From assembly GCA_002733805.1 (NCBI GenBank), contig NVXG01000008.1, positions 1 to 64,000 of the forward strand: 64,000 bases of DNA, written 5' to 3'. A program made the position numbers and the translations under genes. Each line of letters begins with the position of its first letter. Within the stretch, counting starts at the first letter, position 1. The notes beneath the pieces are model-generated. The model was not told where the DNA came from. It saw only the letters and a program-made list of their open reading frames with translations, and searched no databases. This document shows, in pieces, positions 17,263-26,271 of this stretch. The stretch comes from Robiginitomaculum sp. Its GTDB lineage: Bacteria > Pseudomonadota > Alphaproteobacteria > Caulobacterales > Maricaulaceae.

Positions 17263-19596
17263 ATGCCAAAACCCATTCTTCTTTGGAAACTACTGCTCGG
17301 GCTTCTTTGGAAACTACTGCTCGGGCTGACACTTGGCTTGGGCGGGTTTGGCGCGCCAGCTATGGCCGAAGAACCAGATGCTAAATCCCTGTTTGAAAAA
17401 GGTGTGGTTTTTCTGGAAGCTGACCAGATGTTTGAGGATAAGGAAGCCGGGCAATATGTGGCGCGCGGCGATGTCGAGGTTCGGTACAAAAATCGCATTT
17501 TGCGCGCTGACGAAGTGATCTATGTTCCTGAACAGAACAAAGTGCATGCCAAGGGCAGTGTCACGGTCATTGAAAGCGATGGCACGGTTTCTTTTGCCGA
17601 AGAGGTGGAACTGAATGATGACCTAGCAACTGGTGTTGCCTTGGGCTTTTTTGCCCGGCTGGATAATGATGCCACCATCGGGGCGGCCAGTGCGATCCAC
17701 TCCAATGCTGGACGCAAGAACACCTTGCAAAAAGCCTTTTACACCGCATGCAAGGCCTGCATGAACGAGGACGGCACACCCGGCAAACCAACCTGGCGGC
17801 TTCGCGCCCGCAAAGCGGTGCAAAATCAAGACCACCACATGATCTATTATCGCGATGCGATTTTCGAGATCAAAGGGATCCCGGTGATGTATTCGCCTTA
17901 CTTTGCCCATGCCGACCCAACCGCCGGTCGCCGCTCCGGCCTGTTGTTTCCCAATGCCGGACAATCGGGAAAGTACGGACTTTACTATGAGCAACCCTAT
18001 TACAAGGTGATCTCGCCCTATTCCGATATCACCATAACCCCCAGAGCCTTTACTAAAGTCCGGCCAGTGATCTTTGCCGACTACCGAAAGCAGTTTTATT
18101 CCGGCAATGTCCGCATCAAAGGTGGGATCACCCATGAACGGGATTTTGACAGCAATGGCGTTCGCTTTGGCGATGACGAAGTTCGCGGGTTCATTTTGGG
18201 TGAAGGCAAGTTTCGGATCAATTCAAACTGGAAATGGGGATTTAGCGCCGAAGTCGTCACCGACGATCTGTTGTTCCGACGCTATGACATCAATTTTACG
18301 GACGAAACACGCGGTCTGTTTCGCAATACCTCCAACCGGTTAAGTTCCCAACTTTTTGCAGTCGGTCAGGGCGAAGACTATTTTGCCAGTATTTCAGCCG
18401 TTGAGTATCAAGGGCTGCGGGCTGGTGACAATGATGACCAATTGCCGATTGCCGGACCGCTGATTGACGCAAAGAAAATCTACGATGACCCGGTTTTTGG
18501 CGGCAAGTTTACCTTGGGGCTGAATACGGCAGTGCTGAACCGGGTGGATGGCATCAATAGCCGCCGCGCTTCGGCCAGCCTCGACTGGAACCGCCGGTTT
18601 GTCAGCAAAAGCGGCATCATCACCAAACCCTATGCCATGGGCCGGGTTGATTATTATAATATTGAAAATGAAGCATTTCGGGCCGATCTGGGCACCACCA
18701 ACCAAAACATTGGCCGGGCGCTGGGTACGGCAGGTGCTGAAATTCGCTGGCCATGGATGAAGGCCGGACAAAAAGTGAATTGGGTGGTTGAACCTATCGT
18801 TCACTTGTCAGCCAGCCCGGAAGGTGATGGCATTGATAATTTTGATGTGATCACAATCGATAATCTAGGCAATGTCACGCGGACCTCGACCTCTTTATTG
18901 CCTGTCGAAGACAGTTTGAGTATTGAATTCGACGAATCCAATCTATTTCGATCGAGCCGCGCCACCGGCCATGATGTTTGGGAAGATGGGTTGCGGGCCA
19001 GCGTCGGCGGCCGGATTTCGGCCCGATGGGGCAATTCAGGCTTTGCCTCGCTCACCGCCGGACGAGCTTTTCGCTCCACCACCAATACCGGCTATACAAC
19101 TGGCTCTAGTCTGCAAGGCAAGTCTTCGGACTATGTGGCGGGCGTGACTTTTAACACTGGCGCACCGTTGCGCTTTTCTTCACACGTCCGGCTGGATCCG
19201 GATAGTTTTGAGATCAACCGGTTCGATGTATTGGCCAGCACCAGATTGAAGAAAGACAAACTGGGTCCGCTTTCCAAGATATTGCATGAGGTTCGCAGCA
19301 CCGTGAAATATACCACCATGCCAGCTCGGGCCACCGGCGGCACCGCCTTGAACGAGTTGACGTTTTCATCGCAAGCTTTCTTTTCAAAAAATTGGGGTGT
19401 TCGCTTTGATATGCTGCATGATTTTGAACAAGATAAAACCCGGCGTACCTCATTGGGCCTGGTTTATGATGATGATTGCTCGCGCTTTGAATTAACGTTT
19501 GTTCGGGATAATACCGTGGATCGCTTGCTCCGAAGCGGCGATTCCATCCGGTTTCAGTTTACCCTGGCAACACTCGGATCATTTGGTGGAAACTAA
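17263..19596 (+). CDS. lptD: LPS-assembly outer-membrane protein LptD
   Basis: LptD forms the outer-membrane translocon that inserts LPS. The 777-residue protein has a signal peptide ending near PAMAEE, an OstA/LptA-like jellyroll domain (VARGDVEVRYKNRILRADEVIYVPE, about residues 68-92), and a long barrel domain. A CKAC pair near residue 165 (TACKACMNEDG) and a single Cys near the end (DDDCSRFEL) could form the inter-domain disulfide known in LptD. The signal peptide carries an exact eight-codon duplication, listed separately. No strong ribosome binding site is seen before the ATG. It is followed by surA, whose product helps fold this kind of barrel. Confidence 0.94.
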   Translation: MPKPILLWKLLLGLLWKLLLGLTLGLGGFGAPAMAEEPDAKSLFEKGVVFLEADQMFEDKEAGQYVARGDVEVRYKNRILRADEVIYVPEQNKVHAKGSVTVIESDGTVSFAEEVELNDDLATGVALGFFARLDNDATIGAASAIHSNAGRKNTLQKAFYTACKACMNEDGTPGKPTWRLRARKAVQNQDHHMIYYRDAIFEIKGIPVMYSPYFAHADPTAGRRSGLLFPNAGQSGKYGLYYEQPYYKVISPYSDITITPRAFTKVRPVIFADYRKQFYSGNVRIKGGITHERDFDSNGVRFGDDEVRGFILGEGKFRINSNWKWGFSAEVVTDDLLFRRYDINFTDETRGLFRNTSNRLSSQLFAVGQGEDYFASISAVEYQGLRAGDNDDQLPIAGPLIDAKKIYDDPVFGGKFTLGLNTAVLNRVDGINSRRASASLDWNRRFVSKSGIITKPYAMGRVDYYNIENEAFRADLGTTNQNIGRALGTAGAEIRWPWMKAGQKVNWVVEPIVHLSASPEGDGIDNFDVITIDNLGNVTRTSTSLLPVEDSLSIEFDESNLFRSSRATGHDVWEDGLRASVGGRISARWGNSGFASLTAGRAFRSTTNTGYTTGSSLQGKSSDYVAGVTFNTGAPLRFSSHVRLDPDSFEINRFDVLASTRLKKDKLGPLSKILHEVRSTVKYTTMPARATGGTALNELTFSSQAFFSKNWGVRFDMLHDFEQDKTRRTSLGLVYDDDCSRFELTFVRDNTVDRLLRSGDSIRFQFTLATLGSFGGN
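17278..17325 (+). repeat. Perfect 24-bp tandem duplication inside the lptD signal peptide
   Basis: Bases 17278-17301 and 17302-17325 are identical. The duplication is in frame and makes the peptide WKLLLGLLWKLLLGL within the hydrophobic core of the signal sequence, lengthening it by eight residues. The perfect identity suggests a recent slippage event. Confidence 0.95.
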
Positions 19597-19702
19597 AGTC
19601 TATGATGATTTTCATCAAAGCGGATTGCACTTGCCAAATGGGACGTTATGTTACGCGCCTTCCTGCCGCAATTCGGTCTACATTCAACTGTAGAAACAGC
19701 TC

Positions 19703-20932
19703 ATGAAACTTCGACATACTCTCTCTCTGGCCCTTGTCATTACCGTTACCTTTGCATCCGGCGCATCCACAGCTCAGGTGACAGAAGGCGTTGCTGCAGT
19801 GGTCAATGACAAGGTAATTTCAACCTTTGATGTCCGCCAACGTATGCGTTTGATGGTGTTATCCACCCAAGTGGATCCGACCGAAGAATCGATGCGCCGC
19901 TTTCAAACCCAAGCCATCCGCGCTTTGGTTGATGAAAGCCTAAAAGTACAAGAAGCCAGCAAATTTGAGATTGTGGTCAGCGAAGCCGAGATCGATCAAC
20001 AAATCACCCGTTTGGCCCGGCAAAATGATATTACGGCCGATTCCGTCAAACAGGATTTGATCAAAGCCAATATCTCGCCTCATACACTGGAAGATCAGAT
20101 GCGCGCCGACATTGCGTGGCAGATTCTGGTCAGCGGGCGCTATGGCTCACGCATTCGGGTCAGCAACAATCAGATCGCTCTGGAACAACAGCGTTTCAAA
20201 GATAATCTGTCAAAACCACAATACTTGGTTTCTGAAATCCTGCTTGAATCACCCAGTATCGAACAGGACCCGGCAATTTATGCGGGCGGCATGTCCTTGA
20301 TCCAACAAATGAAAGACGGCGCGCCTTTCGTGGCCGTGGCTCAACAGTTTTCGGCAGCACCTTCCGCCCAGCAAGGCGGCGATATGGGCTGGATTCGCGA
20401 GGGCGACATGCCAAGGGAAGTTAACGCCATTTTGAAAGTCATGCAGGTTGGAACCATTTCCAATCCAATTAAGGTTTCTGGCGGCTTTTACATTGTTGCC
20501 GTACGCGACCGTAAAGATGGTAGCGCCCCGATGATGGCAAATTTCCGACAAATCGTCGCTCCAGTCGCCGATATGGACAAAATGACTGATTTCCTGAATG
20601 ACGTGACCAATTGTGAAGGCGCTGACAACATTACCGATGTGATCGAGGGATCATTTGTCAATCCATTTGCCGATGTCTCGATTGGTGATCTGGCCCCAGC
20701 ATTTCGCGAAATCCTTGAATCTTTGCAACCCAATCAATGGTCGAAGCCGGTTGAATCACCCAATGGCGCGGTATCGATTTTGTTGTGTAGTAAAGGCTAT
20801 GCCGAAGGATCCGGTGTCCCGACCGAAGATGAAATCGTCAATCGGATCACCGATCAAAAATTGAGCATGCTGTCGCGACGGTATTTGCGCGACTTGCGCC
20901 GGGATTCGACGATTGAAATCCGCACCCCATAA
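19703..20932 (+). CDS. surA: Periplasmic chaperone/peptidyl-prolyl isomerase SurA
   Basis: SurA escorts outer-membrane proteins across the periplasm. The 409-residue product has a signal peptide (MKLRHTLSLALVITVTFASG, cut near STA-Q) and the SurA N-terminal chaperone helix domain opening VAAVVNDKVISTFDVRQRMRL. One clear parvulin domain is visible at about residues 170-275 (SAAPSAQQGGDMGWIREGDMP, then GGFYIVAVRDRK). A second parvulin-like segment near 310-370 (APAFREILESLQPNQWSKPVES) looks degenerate. It is placed between lptD and pdxA, a standard order. It overlaps pdxA by 20 bases if the TTG start of pdxA is right. Confidence 0.94.
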   Translation: MKLRHTLSLALVITVTFASGASTAQVTEGVAAVVNDKVISTFDVRQRMRLMVLSTQVDPTEESMRRFQTQAIRALVDESLKVQEASKFEIVVSEAEIDQQITRLARQNDITADSVKQDLIKANISPHTLEDQMRADIAWQILVSGRYGSRIRVSNNQIALEQQRFKDNLSKPQYLVSEILLESPSIEQDPAIYAGGMSLIQQMKDGAPFVAVAQQFSAAPSAQQGGDMGWIREGDMPREVNAILKVMQVGTISNPIKVSGGFYIVAVRDRKDGSAPMMANFRQIVAPVADMDKMTDFLNDVTNCEGADNITDVIEGSFVNPFADVSIGDLAPAFREILESLQPNQWSKPVESPNGAVSILLCSKGYAEGSGVPTEDEIVNRITDQKLSMLSRRYLRDLRRDSTIEIRTP

Positions 20933-21941
20933 TCCCATTGCCCTGACCATGGGTGATCCGGCCGGTATCGGCCCGGAAATTACCGCAATGGCATGGCAAC
21001 ATTTGCATGACACTGAACACCAGTTCTTTCTGATCGGCGATCCGGTAATCTTTGCAAATGCACTGGCAAAAATTGGCTTGCCAGCCCCTCGTAAAATTAC
21101 TGACCCCTCCCAATGCACCATACAGTTTACCAAAGGGTTGCCCATCCTGCCCATTGAATTGGCCACAGATGCAAAGCCATCTCAGCCTGATCCGGCCAAT
21201 GGTCCGGCAATTCTGCGCTCCATTGAACAAGCCGTGCAGTATTGCCGCGAAGGCAAAGCATCTGCCATGGTAACCAATCCAATTGCCAAATCCGTGTTGT
21301 ACAAGGCGGGCTTTGCCCATCCGGGGCACACTGAATTCTTGGGTGAGTTGGCCAAAACCTTTGCCAACTGGAAACCACCACATGGACCGATCATGATGCT
21401 GGCTGGCGGCGGCTTGCGGGTCGCATTGGTCAGTGTTCACTGCGCTTTATCCGAAGTGCCCTCGAAAATTACCGCCCCCAATGTGGAGCGCGCCATACGG
21501 GTTCTACACACGGCGCTACGCCAAGATTTTGATTACCACGCCCCGCGCATTGCCCTGTGCGCCCTCAACCCTCACGCCGGTGAAGATGGCGCCATGGGCC
21601 GCGAAGAAATGGAAATTCTCAACCCACTGGCGAAACGCTTGCGGGTGGAAGGCATTGATGTGTCAGATTCCATCCCAGCAGACACCTTGTTTCGCGAAGA
21701 AGCCCGGGCCGGATATGATGGCGTATTGGCCATGTATCATGATCAAGGCTTGATCCCGGTCAAAACCCTCGATTTTCATGGCGGAACCAATATCACCTTG
21801 GGTTTACCCTTTGTGCGGGTGTCGCCCGATCACGGCACCGGGTTTGATATTGCTGGACAAGGTCTGGCCCGGCCCGACAGTTTGATTGCCGCCTTGAAAC
21901 TAGCGACCCAAATTGCTCATTCTCGAAATCAAACACCATGA
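20913..21941 (+). CDS. pdxA: 4-hydroxythreonine-4-phosphate dehydrogenase PdxA
   Basis: NAD-dependent, metal-dependent enzyme of the DXP-dependent pyridoxal phosphate pathway. The TTG at 20913 gives 342 residues starting MKSAPHNPIALTMGDPAGIGPEI, matching the usual short lead before ALTMGDPAGIGPE; an ATG at 20948 would cut into that motif. The C-terminal half has the metal and substrate motifs ALNPHAGEDGAMGREE and MYHDQGLIPVKTLDF, ending SPDHGTGFDIAGQG. The stop overlaps rsmA by four bases. Confidence 0.95.
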   Translation: MKSAPHNPIALTMGDPAGIGPEITAMAWQHLHDTEHQFFLIGDPVIFANALAKIGLPAPRKITDPSQCTIQFTKGLPILPIELATDAKPSQPDPANGPAILRSIEQAVQYCREGKASAMVTNPIAKSVLYKAGFAHPGHTEFLGELAKTFANWKPPHGPIMMLAGGGLRVALVSVHCALSEVPSKITAPNVERAIRVLHTALRQDFDYHAPRIALCALNPHAGEDGAMGREEMEILNPLAKRLRVEGIDVSDSIPADTLFREEARAGYDGVLAMYHDQGLIPVKTLDFHGGTNITLGLPFVRVSPDHGTGFDIAGQGLARPDSLIAALKLATQIAHSRNQTP

Positions 21942-22795
21942 GCATCCATGATTTACCCGGCATTGCCCAAATCTTGCAAAGACATGGATTGGGCGCACAC
22001 AAGAAATTCGGCCAACATTATTTATTTGATCTGAACCTAACCGAAAAAATTGTTCGGCTGTCCGGCGTAACGGCCAATGATTTAGTTATTGAAATCGGGC
22101 CGGGTCCGGGCGGCTTGACCCGCCCCCTGCTCAGCACCGGGGCCAAAGTGCTGGTCATCGAGACGGACCCCAAATTCACCCCATTACTCGAAGAATTGCA
22201 AACCGTTACCGGTCAACAGCTTGAGTTGTTTCTGGAGGATGCCCTGAAGGTCAATCTCGATGAGCTGACGGATGGCAAGCCTTATAAGGTGGTTGCCAAT
22301 TTGCCGTATAATGTCGGCACGGCTTTGCTAATCAATTGGCTGACCGCACCAAAACCCGGCTGGCAATCGCTGACCTTGATGTTTCAACTGGAAGTCGCCG
22401 AGCGCATCACCGCCAAGGCAGGCAGTTCGCACTATGGCCGGTTGTCGATCCTGACGGCAGCCACAGCGAGCGCCGAACTGGTAATGCACATCCCGGCCCG
22501 CGCCTTTACACCGCCACCCAAAGTCGCATCGGCTGTGGTCCATCTTGAACCCTTGCCGCCGGAACAACGATTTGCTGATTTGGAGGTTCTGGCCCGCCTG
22601 ACCGCCATGGCATTTGGACAAAAAAGAAAAATGTTGCGGGCCAGTTTGAAACCGCTTGGCGCTGAATTGGGGCAGGATATTTCCGATTGGCTATCGGCTC
22701 AGAAGATCGATCCAACAGCGCGGCCTGAAACTCTCTCGCCTACCCAATTTATGATGTTGGCGACGAAACTTCATGAGAATACCAAACGGCCTTGA
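21938..22795 (+). CDS. rsmA: 16S rRNA (adenine(1518)-N6/adenine(1519)-N6)-dimethyltransferase
   Basis: RsmA/KsgA dimethylates two adenosines near the 3' end of 16S rRNA. In the 285-residue product the SAM-binding motif is VIEIGPGPGGLTRPLL (about residues 49-64), catalytic motif IV is NLPYNVGT (about 121), and FTPPPKVASAVVHL is the usual motif in the C-terminal half. The opening GLGAHKKFGQHYLFD is also typical. Last gene of the lptF-to-rsmA run. Confidence 0.96.
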   Translation: MSIHDLPGIAQILQRHGLGAHKKFGQHYLFDLNLTEKIVRLSGVTANDLVIEIGPGPGGLTRPLLSTGAKVLVIETDPKFTPLLEELQTVTGQQLELFLEDALKVNLDELTDGKPYKVVANLPYNVGTALLINWLTAPKPGWQSLTLMFQLEVAERITAKAGSSHYGRLSILTAATASAELVMHIPARAFTPPPKVASAVVHLEPLPPEQRFADLEVLARLTAMAFGQKRKMLRASLKPLGAELGQDISDWLSAQKIDPTARPETLSPTQFMMLATKLHENTKRP

Positions 22796-22821
22796 CAACA
22801 ATTAGATGATTAGCTAATTGT
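22792..22821 (+). promoter_or_regulatory. Promoter with overlapping palindromic operator before the ArsR-family gene
   Basis: TTGACA (22792-22797) is a consensus -35. It abuts a perfect inverted repeat, ACAATTAG (22798-22805) and CTAATTGT (22814-22821), with an eight-base spacer. A -10 would fall inside or just after the right arm. The start codon follows at 22828. The layout fits autorepression by the ArsR-type regulator encoded next. Confidence 0.6.
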
Positions 22822-22827
22822 CTATTC

Positions 22828-23130
22828 ATGAGCAATGTATTCAAAGCCATATCCGACCCAACCCGCCGCGAGGTGTTGCACCTATTACGCAATGGCCCGT
22901 TAAGCGCCGGCGAGTTGTCGGAACATTTCCCGGTCTCTAAGCCCACCATGTCGGCCCACTTCGCAGTGTTACGCGAAGCCGACCTGGTTGAAGCCAACAA
23001 ACAAGGCAAGTCCGTCATCTATCGACTTAAGATGTCCGTGTTGGAAGACGCCCTACTCGGGTTTACGGGCGCCCTTGGCTTAAAGTTGGGCCAACCAACA
23101 CCACCTCCAAGTAAGGAACAAAAATCATGA
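22828..23130 (+). CDS. ArsR/SdpR-family autorepressor
   Basis: A 100-residue winged-helix regulator. The opening VFKAISDPTRREVLHLLRNG, the recognition segment ELSEHFPVSKPTMSAHFAVLREADLVEA and the wing KQGKSVIYRL are those of the ArsR superfamily. There is no CxC metal site, so a metal sensor is unlikely. It overlaps a downstream SdpI-like membrane gene by four bases. This matches the known SdpR/SdpI pairing, in which the membrane protein sequesters or signals to the repressor, so I name it as SdpR-like by context. A palindrome covers its promoter. Confidence 0.88.
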   Translation: MSNVFKAISDPTRREVLHLLRNGPLSAGELSEHFPVSKPTMSAHFAVLREADLVEANKQGKSVIYRLKMSVLEDALLGFTGALGLKLGQPTPPPSKEQKS

Positions 23131-23696
23131 TCAGCAATAAAACCCTCGCCTCCATGGCACCGATGATGACCATCAGCACCATTGTTCTTGGTACGTGGAT
23201 GTATTTGCTCGAGCCACAATCAATTGTGCGCTGGGTGGTTTCGGCTGGGTTCTTACCCGCTGTCTGGGTTGGATTTCTGGTCATTAAACCTTGGAAGATG
23301 AAAGACCAAACAAAGCAAAATCTGTGGAGTGCCATCTCGATGGCAGGCATGATTCTAGCCCTTGCACTGTTACTTGAAATTGCGATCAATTTTCAAATCT
23401 TAAGCGAGACGACCTCTACCCGAATTAGTGGCGTTGCCATGGGGCTGCTGTTGGCTTTAATCGGGAATATGATGCCAAAAGCGCTCTCGCCAGTGGGGCA
23501 AAACAAGAGCAATCCCTCTGCCGAGCAAAAATACAAAAGGTTTGCCGGCTGGGTCTTCGCATTGGCTGGTTTGGCTTATGCAGGCATAAGATGGTTTGCA
23601 CCAATTGAAATGGCCAATGATTTGGCCACCTATCCAGTCATTTTAGCCTTGGCACTCATTTTTGGTCGCATGATCTGGATTCGGGCCACTCATTAA
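23127..23696 (+). CDS. SdpI-like integral membrane protein
   Basis: 189 residues with about six hydrophobic spans. The SdpI signature is present in weakened form: LIGNMMPKALSPVG corresponds to the conserved GN(Y/F)MPK loop, and a later AEQKYKRFAGWVFALAGL corresponds to the W-NR-G segment. SdpI confers immunity to the SdpC toxin in Bacillus and signals to SdpR; homologues in proteobacteria are of unknown role. Four-base overlap with the ArsR-type regulator supports the pair. The stop overlaps the convergent gmk stop by four bases. Confidence 0.7.
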   Translation: MISNKTLASMAPMMTISTIVLGTWMYLLEPQSIVRWVVSAGFLPAVWVGFLVIKPWKMKDQTKQNLWSAISMAGMILALALLLEIAINFQILSETTSTRISGVAMGLLLALIGNMMPKALSPVGQNKSNPSAEQKYKRFAGWVFALAGLAYAGIRWFAPIEMANDLATYPVILALALIFGRMIWIRATH

Positions 23697-24328
23697 AACG
23701 GTCCAACTAATCCACGCACAAAATCGCCTAACCACGGTTGGCGTTTTCGCAAGCGGCGTTCCGCTGCTAAAATCGCCCGCAAGTCAGCCATGGATTGCTC
23801 GATGTCTTCATTGACGATCACGTAATGATATTCGCCCCAATGGCTGATTTCCGATTTGGCCCGCGCCATGCGGTCCTGCATGACTTGCTCAGAATCAACC
23901 CCACGCCCGCGCAAACGGCGTTCCAACTCTTTCATGGATGGCGGCAGGATAAATACTTTCACCAGATCGCTGGCCGCTGATTGTTTCAACTGCTGCGCGC
24001 CCTGCCAGTCAATATCAAACAAAACGTCCCGTCCGGCGGCCAACGCGGCCTCGACCGGGGCTTTGGGCGTTCCGTAAAAATCAGACCCCAACACTTTGGC
24101 GTATTCTAAAAACTCGTCCTGCCCGGCCATTTCTTCGAATGTTTCCTTGGAGACAAAGTGATAGTCCTCGCCATCAACTTCCTTGCCGCGAGGTTGGCGC
24201 GTGGTAACCGAAATAGACAAATCCATATCTTTGTATTCAGCCAGTAACAATCGAGCCAACGTGGTTTTGCCGGCCGCTGATGGACTGGACAGGATCAGCA
24301 TCAATCCCCGTCTTTTGCGTTCATTCGA
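23693..24328 (-). CDS. gmk: Guanylate kinase
   Basis: Converts GMP to GDP. The ATG at 24326-24328 gives 211 residues (MSNERKRRGLMLILSSPSAAGKTTLARLLL), with the P-loop SSPSAAGKTT (about residues 15-24). The GMP-binding segment SVTTRQPRGKEVDGEDYHFVS lies near 45-65. Last gene of the leftward fabD operon; its start overlaps the yicC end by eight bases, the usual yicC-gmk arrangement. Confidence 0.96.
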   Translation of the reverse strand, partial: SNERKRRGLMLILSSPSAAGKTTLARLLLAEYKDMDLSISVTTRQPRGKEVDGEDYHFVSKETFEEMAGQDEFLEYAKVLGSDFYGTPKAPVEAALAAGRDVLFDIDWQGAQQLKQSAASDLVKVFILPPSMKELERRLRGRGVDSEQVMQDRMARAKSEISHWGEYHYVIVNEDIEQSMADLRAILAAERRLRKRQPWLGDFVRGLVGPF

Positions 24329-25193
24329 CATTGGCCGCTTGCTCCTTGATCTGGTCAATCAGAGTTTTCAACTCCAAACCGATTTGCGTCAATTGCTGAT
24401 CATTCGATTTTGCACACAAGGTATTCGCCTCACGGTTAAATTCTTGTGCCAGAAATTCTAGTTTTCGGCCCACAGGTTCAGATGCGTTCAACAGGGTACG
24501 CGCCGCCACTATATGCCCAGACAACCGATCCAGTTCTTCAGCAATATCAGCTTTGATGACCAGTAATGCCACTTCCTGAGCCAGTCGTTCCGGCTCTATG
24601 GTTTGGCCCAGTTCCGCGATTTGGGCTTGCAACCGCGCCATAACGGTACTGGATTTCAGGGAAGGATTATCACGGGCTTGCTCTACCAGATGCTCGATCT
24701 TGTCCAATGTTTCGTTTAATACATCCCCGGTGGCCAAGCCTTCGGCCAAGCGCGCCTCGCGCAACGCCGCAAGCAACTCACCAAAAGAATCCGTTACAGG
24801 CTGGCGCAATTTGTCCAATGCCAAGGGTCTGGCATTGATCTCCAACATGCCGCGAACCCCCAACAATCCATCGGCTGACGGGGGTGCAACCAAGCCTTCA
24901 TCGACCAGTGGTTTTAGTTGCTGCAATATGTTTCTCGCTTGGTCCAGATTGACCGAAATGGTGGCATCTTCTTGCGCGCCGCGATCAAATTGCAGGCTGA
25001 TCTGCAAATTTCCGCGTTTGAACGCGCCGCGCACGGTTTTGCGTAAATGATCTTCCAAGGCAGCCAAAGATGAAGGCAAACGGAACCGCACGTCCAGCCC
25101 CCGGCCATTCACGGCGCGCACTTCCCAGACCCAGTTATGGTTCTCAAATTGCCCATCAACGCTAGCAAATCCGGTCATTGATGCAAGGGTCAT
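24321..25193 (-). CDS. yicC: YicC-family endoribonuclease
   Basis: A 290-residue YicC protein from the ATG at 25191-25193. It shows the N-terminal MTLASMTGFASVDG, with WEVRAVNGRGLDVRFRLP a little further on, and the C-terminal domain ends EFNREANTLCAKSNDQQLTQIGLELKTLIDQIKEQ (only its ends are diagnostic: REANTL and KTLIDQIKEQ). YicC proteins are described as endoribonucleases affecting small-RNA turnover and stress survival. It sits between mltG and gmk, as in many proteobacteria. Confidence 0.93.
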   Translation of the reverse strand: MTLASMTGFASVDGQFENHNWVWEVRAVNGRGLDVRFRLPSSLAALEDHLRKTVRGAFKRGNLQISLQFDRGAQEDATISVNLDQARNILQQLKPLVDEGLVAPPSADGLLGVRGMLEINARPLALDKLRQPVTDSFGELLAALREARLAEGLATGDVLNETLDKIEHLVEQARDNPSLKSSTVMARLQAQIAELGQTIEPERLAQEVALLVIKADIAEELDRLSGHIVAARTLLNASEPVGRKLEFLAQEFNREANTLCAKSNDQQLTQIGLELKTLIDQIKEQAANVE

Positions 25194-25200
25194 ATCTGGC

Positions 25201-26271
25201 TTATTCCTGTTTAGCTCGTTTGCGCTGGCGTTCCAGCTTGCGCCAGTTGGCCACATTCACCAAATGCCGGGCATAGGATCTGGCAAAAACGTGGCCGCCC
25301 GAACCATCGGCTACAAAATATAGATCGCGAGTTTGCGCTGGATGCAACACTGCATAGAGGGCAGCACGTCCCGGATTGCAAATCGGAGTCGGCGGCAGCC
25401 CTCGGATCTGATAGGTGTTCCACGCTGTCTTGCGATCTATTTCGGATCGACGCAAGCCACGGCCCAGCGGAACACCACCATTCAGGCCATACAAAATGGT
25501 CGGATCACTTTCCAGCCGCATGCCCCGACGCATTCGATTGATAAACACCGCAGCCACTCGCCCATGCTCAGCTTGCAAGCCAGTTTCTTTCTCGACAATG
25601 GAGGCCAGAATTACCGCTTGCTGCGGCGTAGTAATCGGCAGGTTTTTATCGCGCCCGGCCCATAATTGATCGAGCAATTCGCTTTGGTCACGGGCCATGC
25701 GCTCCAACAATTTACTGCGCGAAGTACCCCGAACCACATGATAGGTTTCGGGCAGCAGGCTGCCCTCTGGCGGTACGGTTTCGATGGCACCACGCAACAC
25801 TTCATTGTCCCGCAGCGTTTGCAATATGGCCCGGCTGGTTAGGCCTTCGGCAATGGTAATGCCATGCTGGATCACCTGCCCGGCCTGCATTTGTGCAAAA
25901 ATATCATCAAGGCTGGCCTGCGCGACAATCGAATATTCCCCGGCTTTCAAGGAAATTCCAGCTCCAGTCATTTTGCCTTTCAGCCGAAACCAGTTGGCGT
26001 GTTCGATCAGTCCAGCATCTGCCAATTGATAGGCAATGGCATTGAGCCCGGTTCCCGGTTCAATTGTCACCAAAGTCGTCTGCTTGGCTGGTCCGGCCTC
26101 GGCGAACTTGGCCGGAATGATCCGGTCCAACACGATCAAACCACCCGCAGCACCCAAAGCGCCCACGACCACCAACAATAGAAAAAATTTGATCCAGAAA
26201 CGTGACTTGCCGGGCTTTTCAGGTTTCGTCTCTTGCTTCGAGGAAGCCTTGCCAAAAACCGGATCGCTCAC
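25201..26271 (-). CDS. mltG: Endolytic murein transglycosylase MltG
   Basis: MltG cuts nascent glycan strands and sets their length. The 356-residue protein has a cytoplasmic polar lead of about 25 residues, one membrane span (FWIKFFLLLVVVGALGAAGGLI) and a LysM-like region. The catalytic domain contains ILASIVEKETG, where the first Glu is the catalytic one, followed by RMRRGMRLESDPTILYGL and the C-terminal GLPPTPICNPG. It starts with GTG overlapping the fabF stop (GTGA), so the two are translationally coupled. Confidence 0.95.
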   Translation of the reverse strand: MSDPVFGKASSKQETKPEKPGKSRFWIKFFLLLVVVGALGAAGGLIVLDRIIPAKFAEAGPAKQTTLVTIEPGTGLNAIAYQLADAGLIEHANWFRLKGKMTGAGISLKAGEYSIVAQASLDDIFAQMQAGQVIQHGITIAEGLTSRAILQTLRDNEVLRGAIETVPPEGSLLPETYHVVRGTSRSKLLERMARDQSELLDQLWAGRDKNLPITTPQQAVILASIVEKETGLQAEHGRVAAVFINRMRRGMRLESDPTILYGLNGGVPLGRGLRRSEIDRKTAWNTYQIRGLPPTPICNPGRAALYAVLHPAQTRDLYFVADGSGGHVFARSYARHLVNVANWRKLERQRKRAKQE

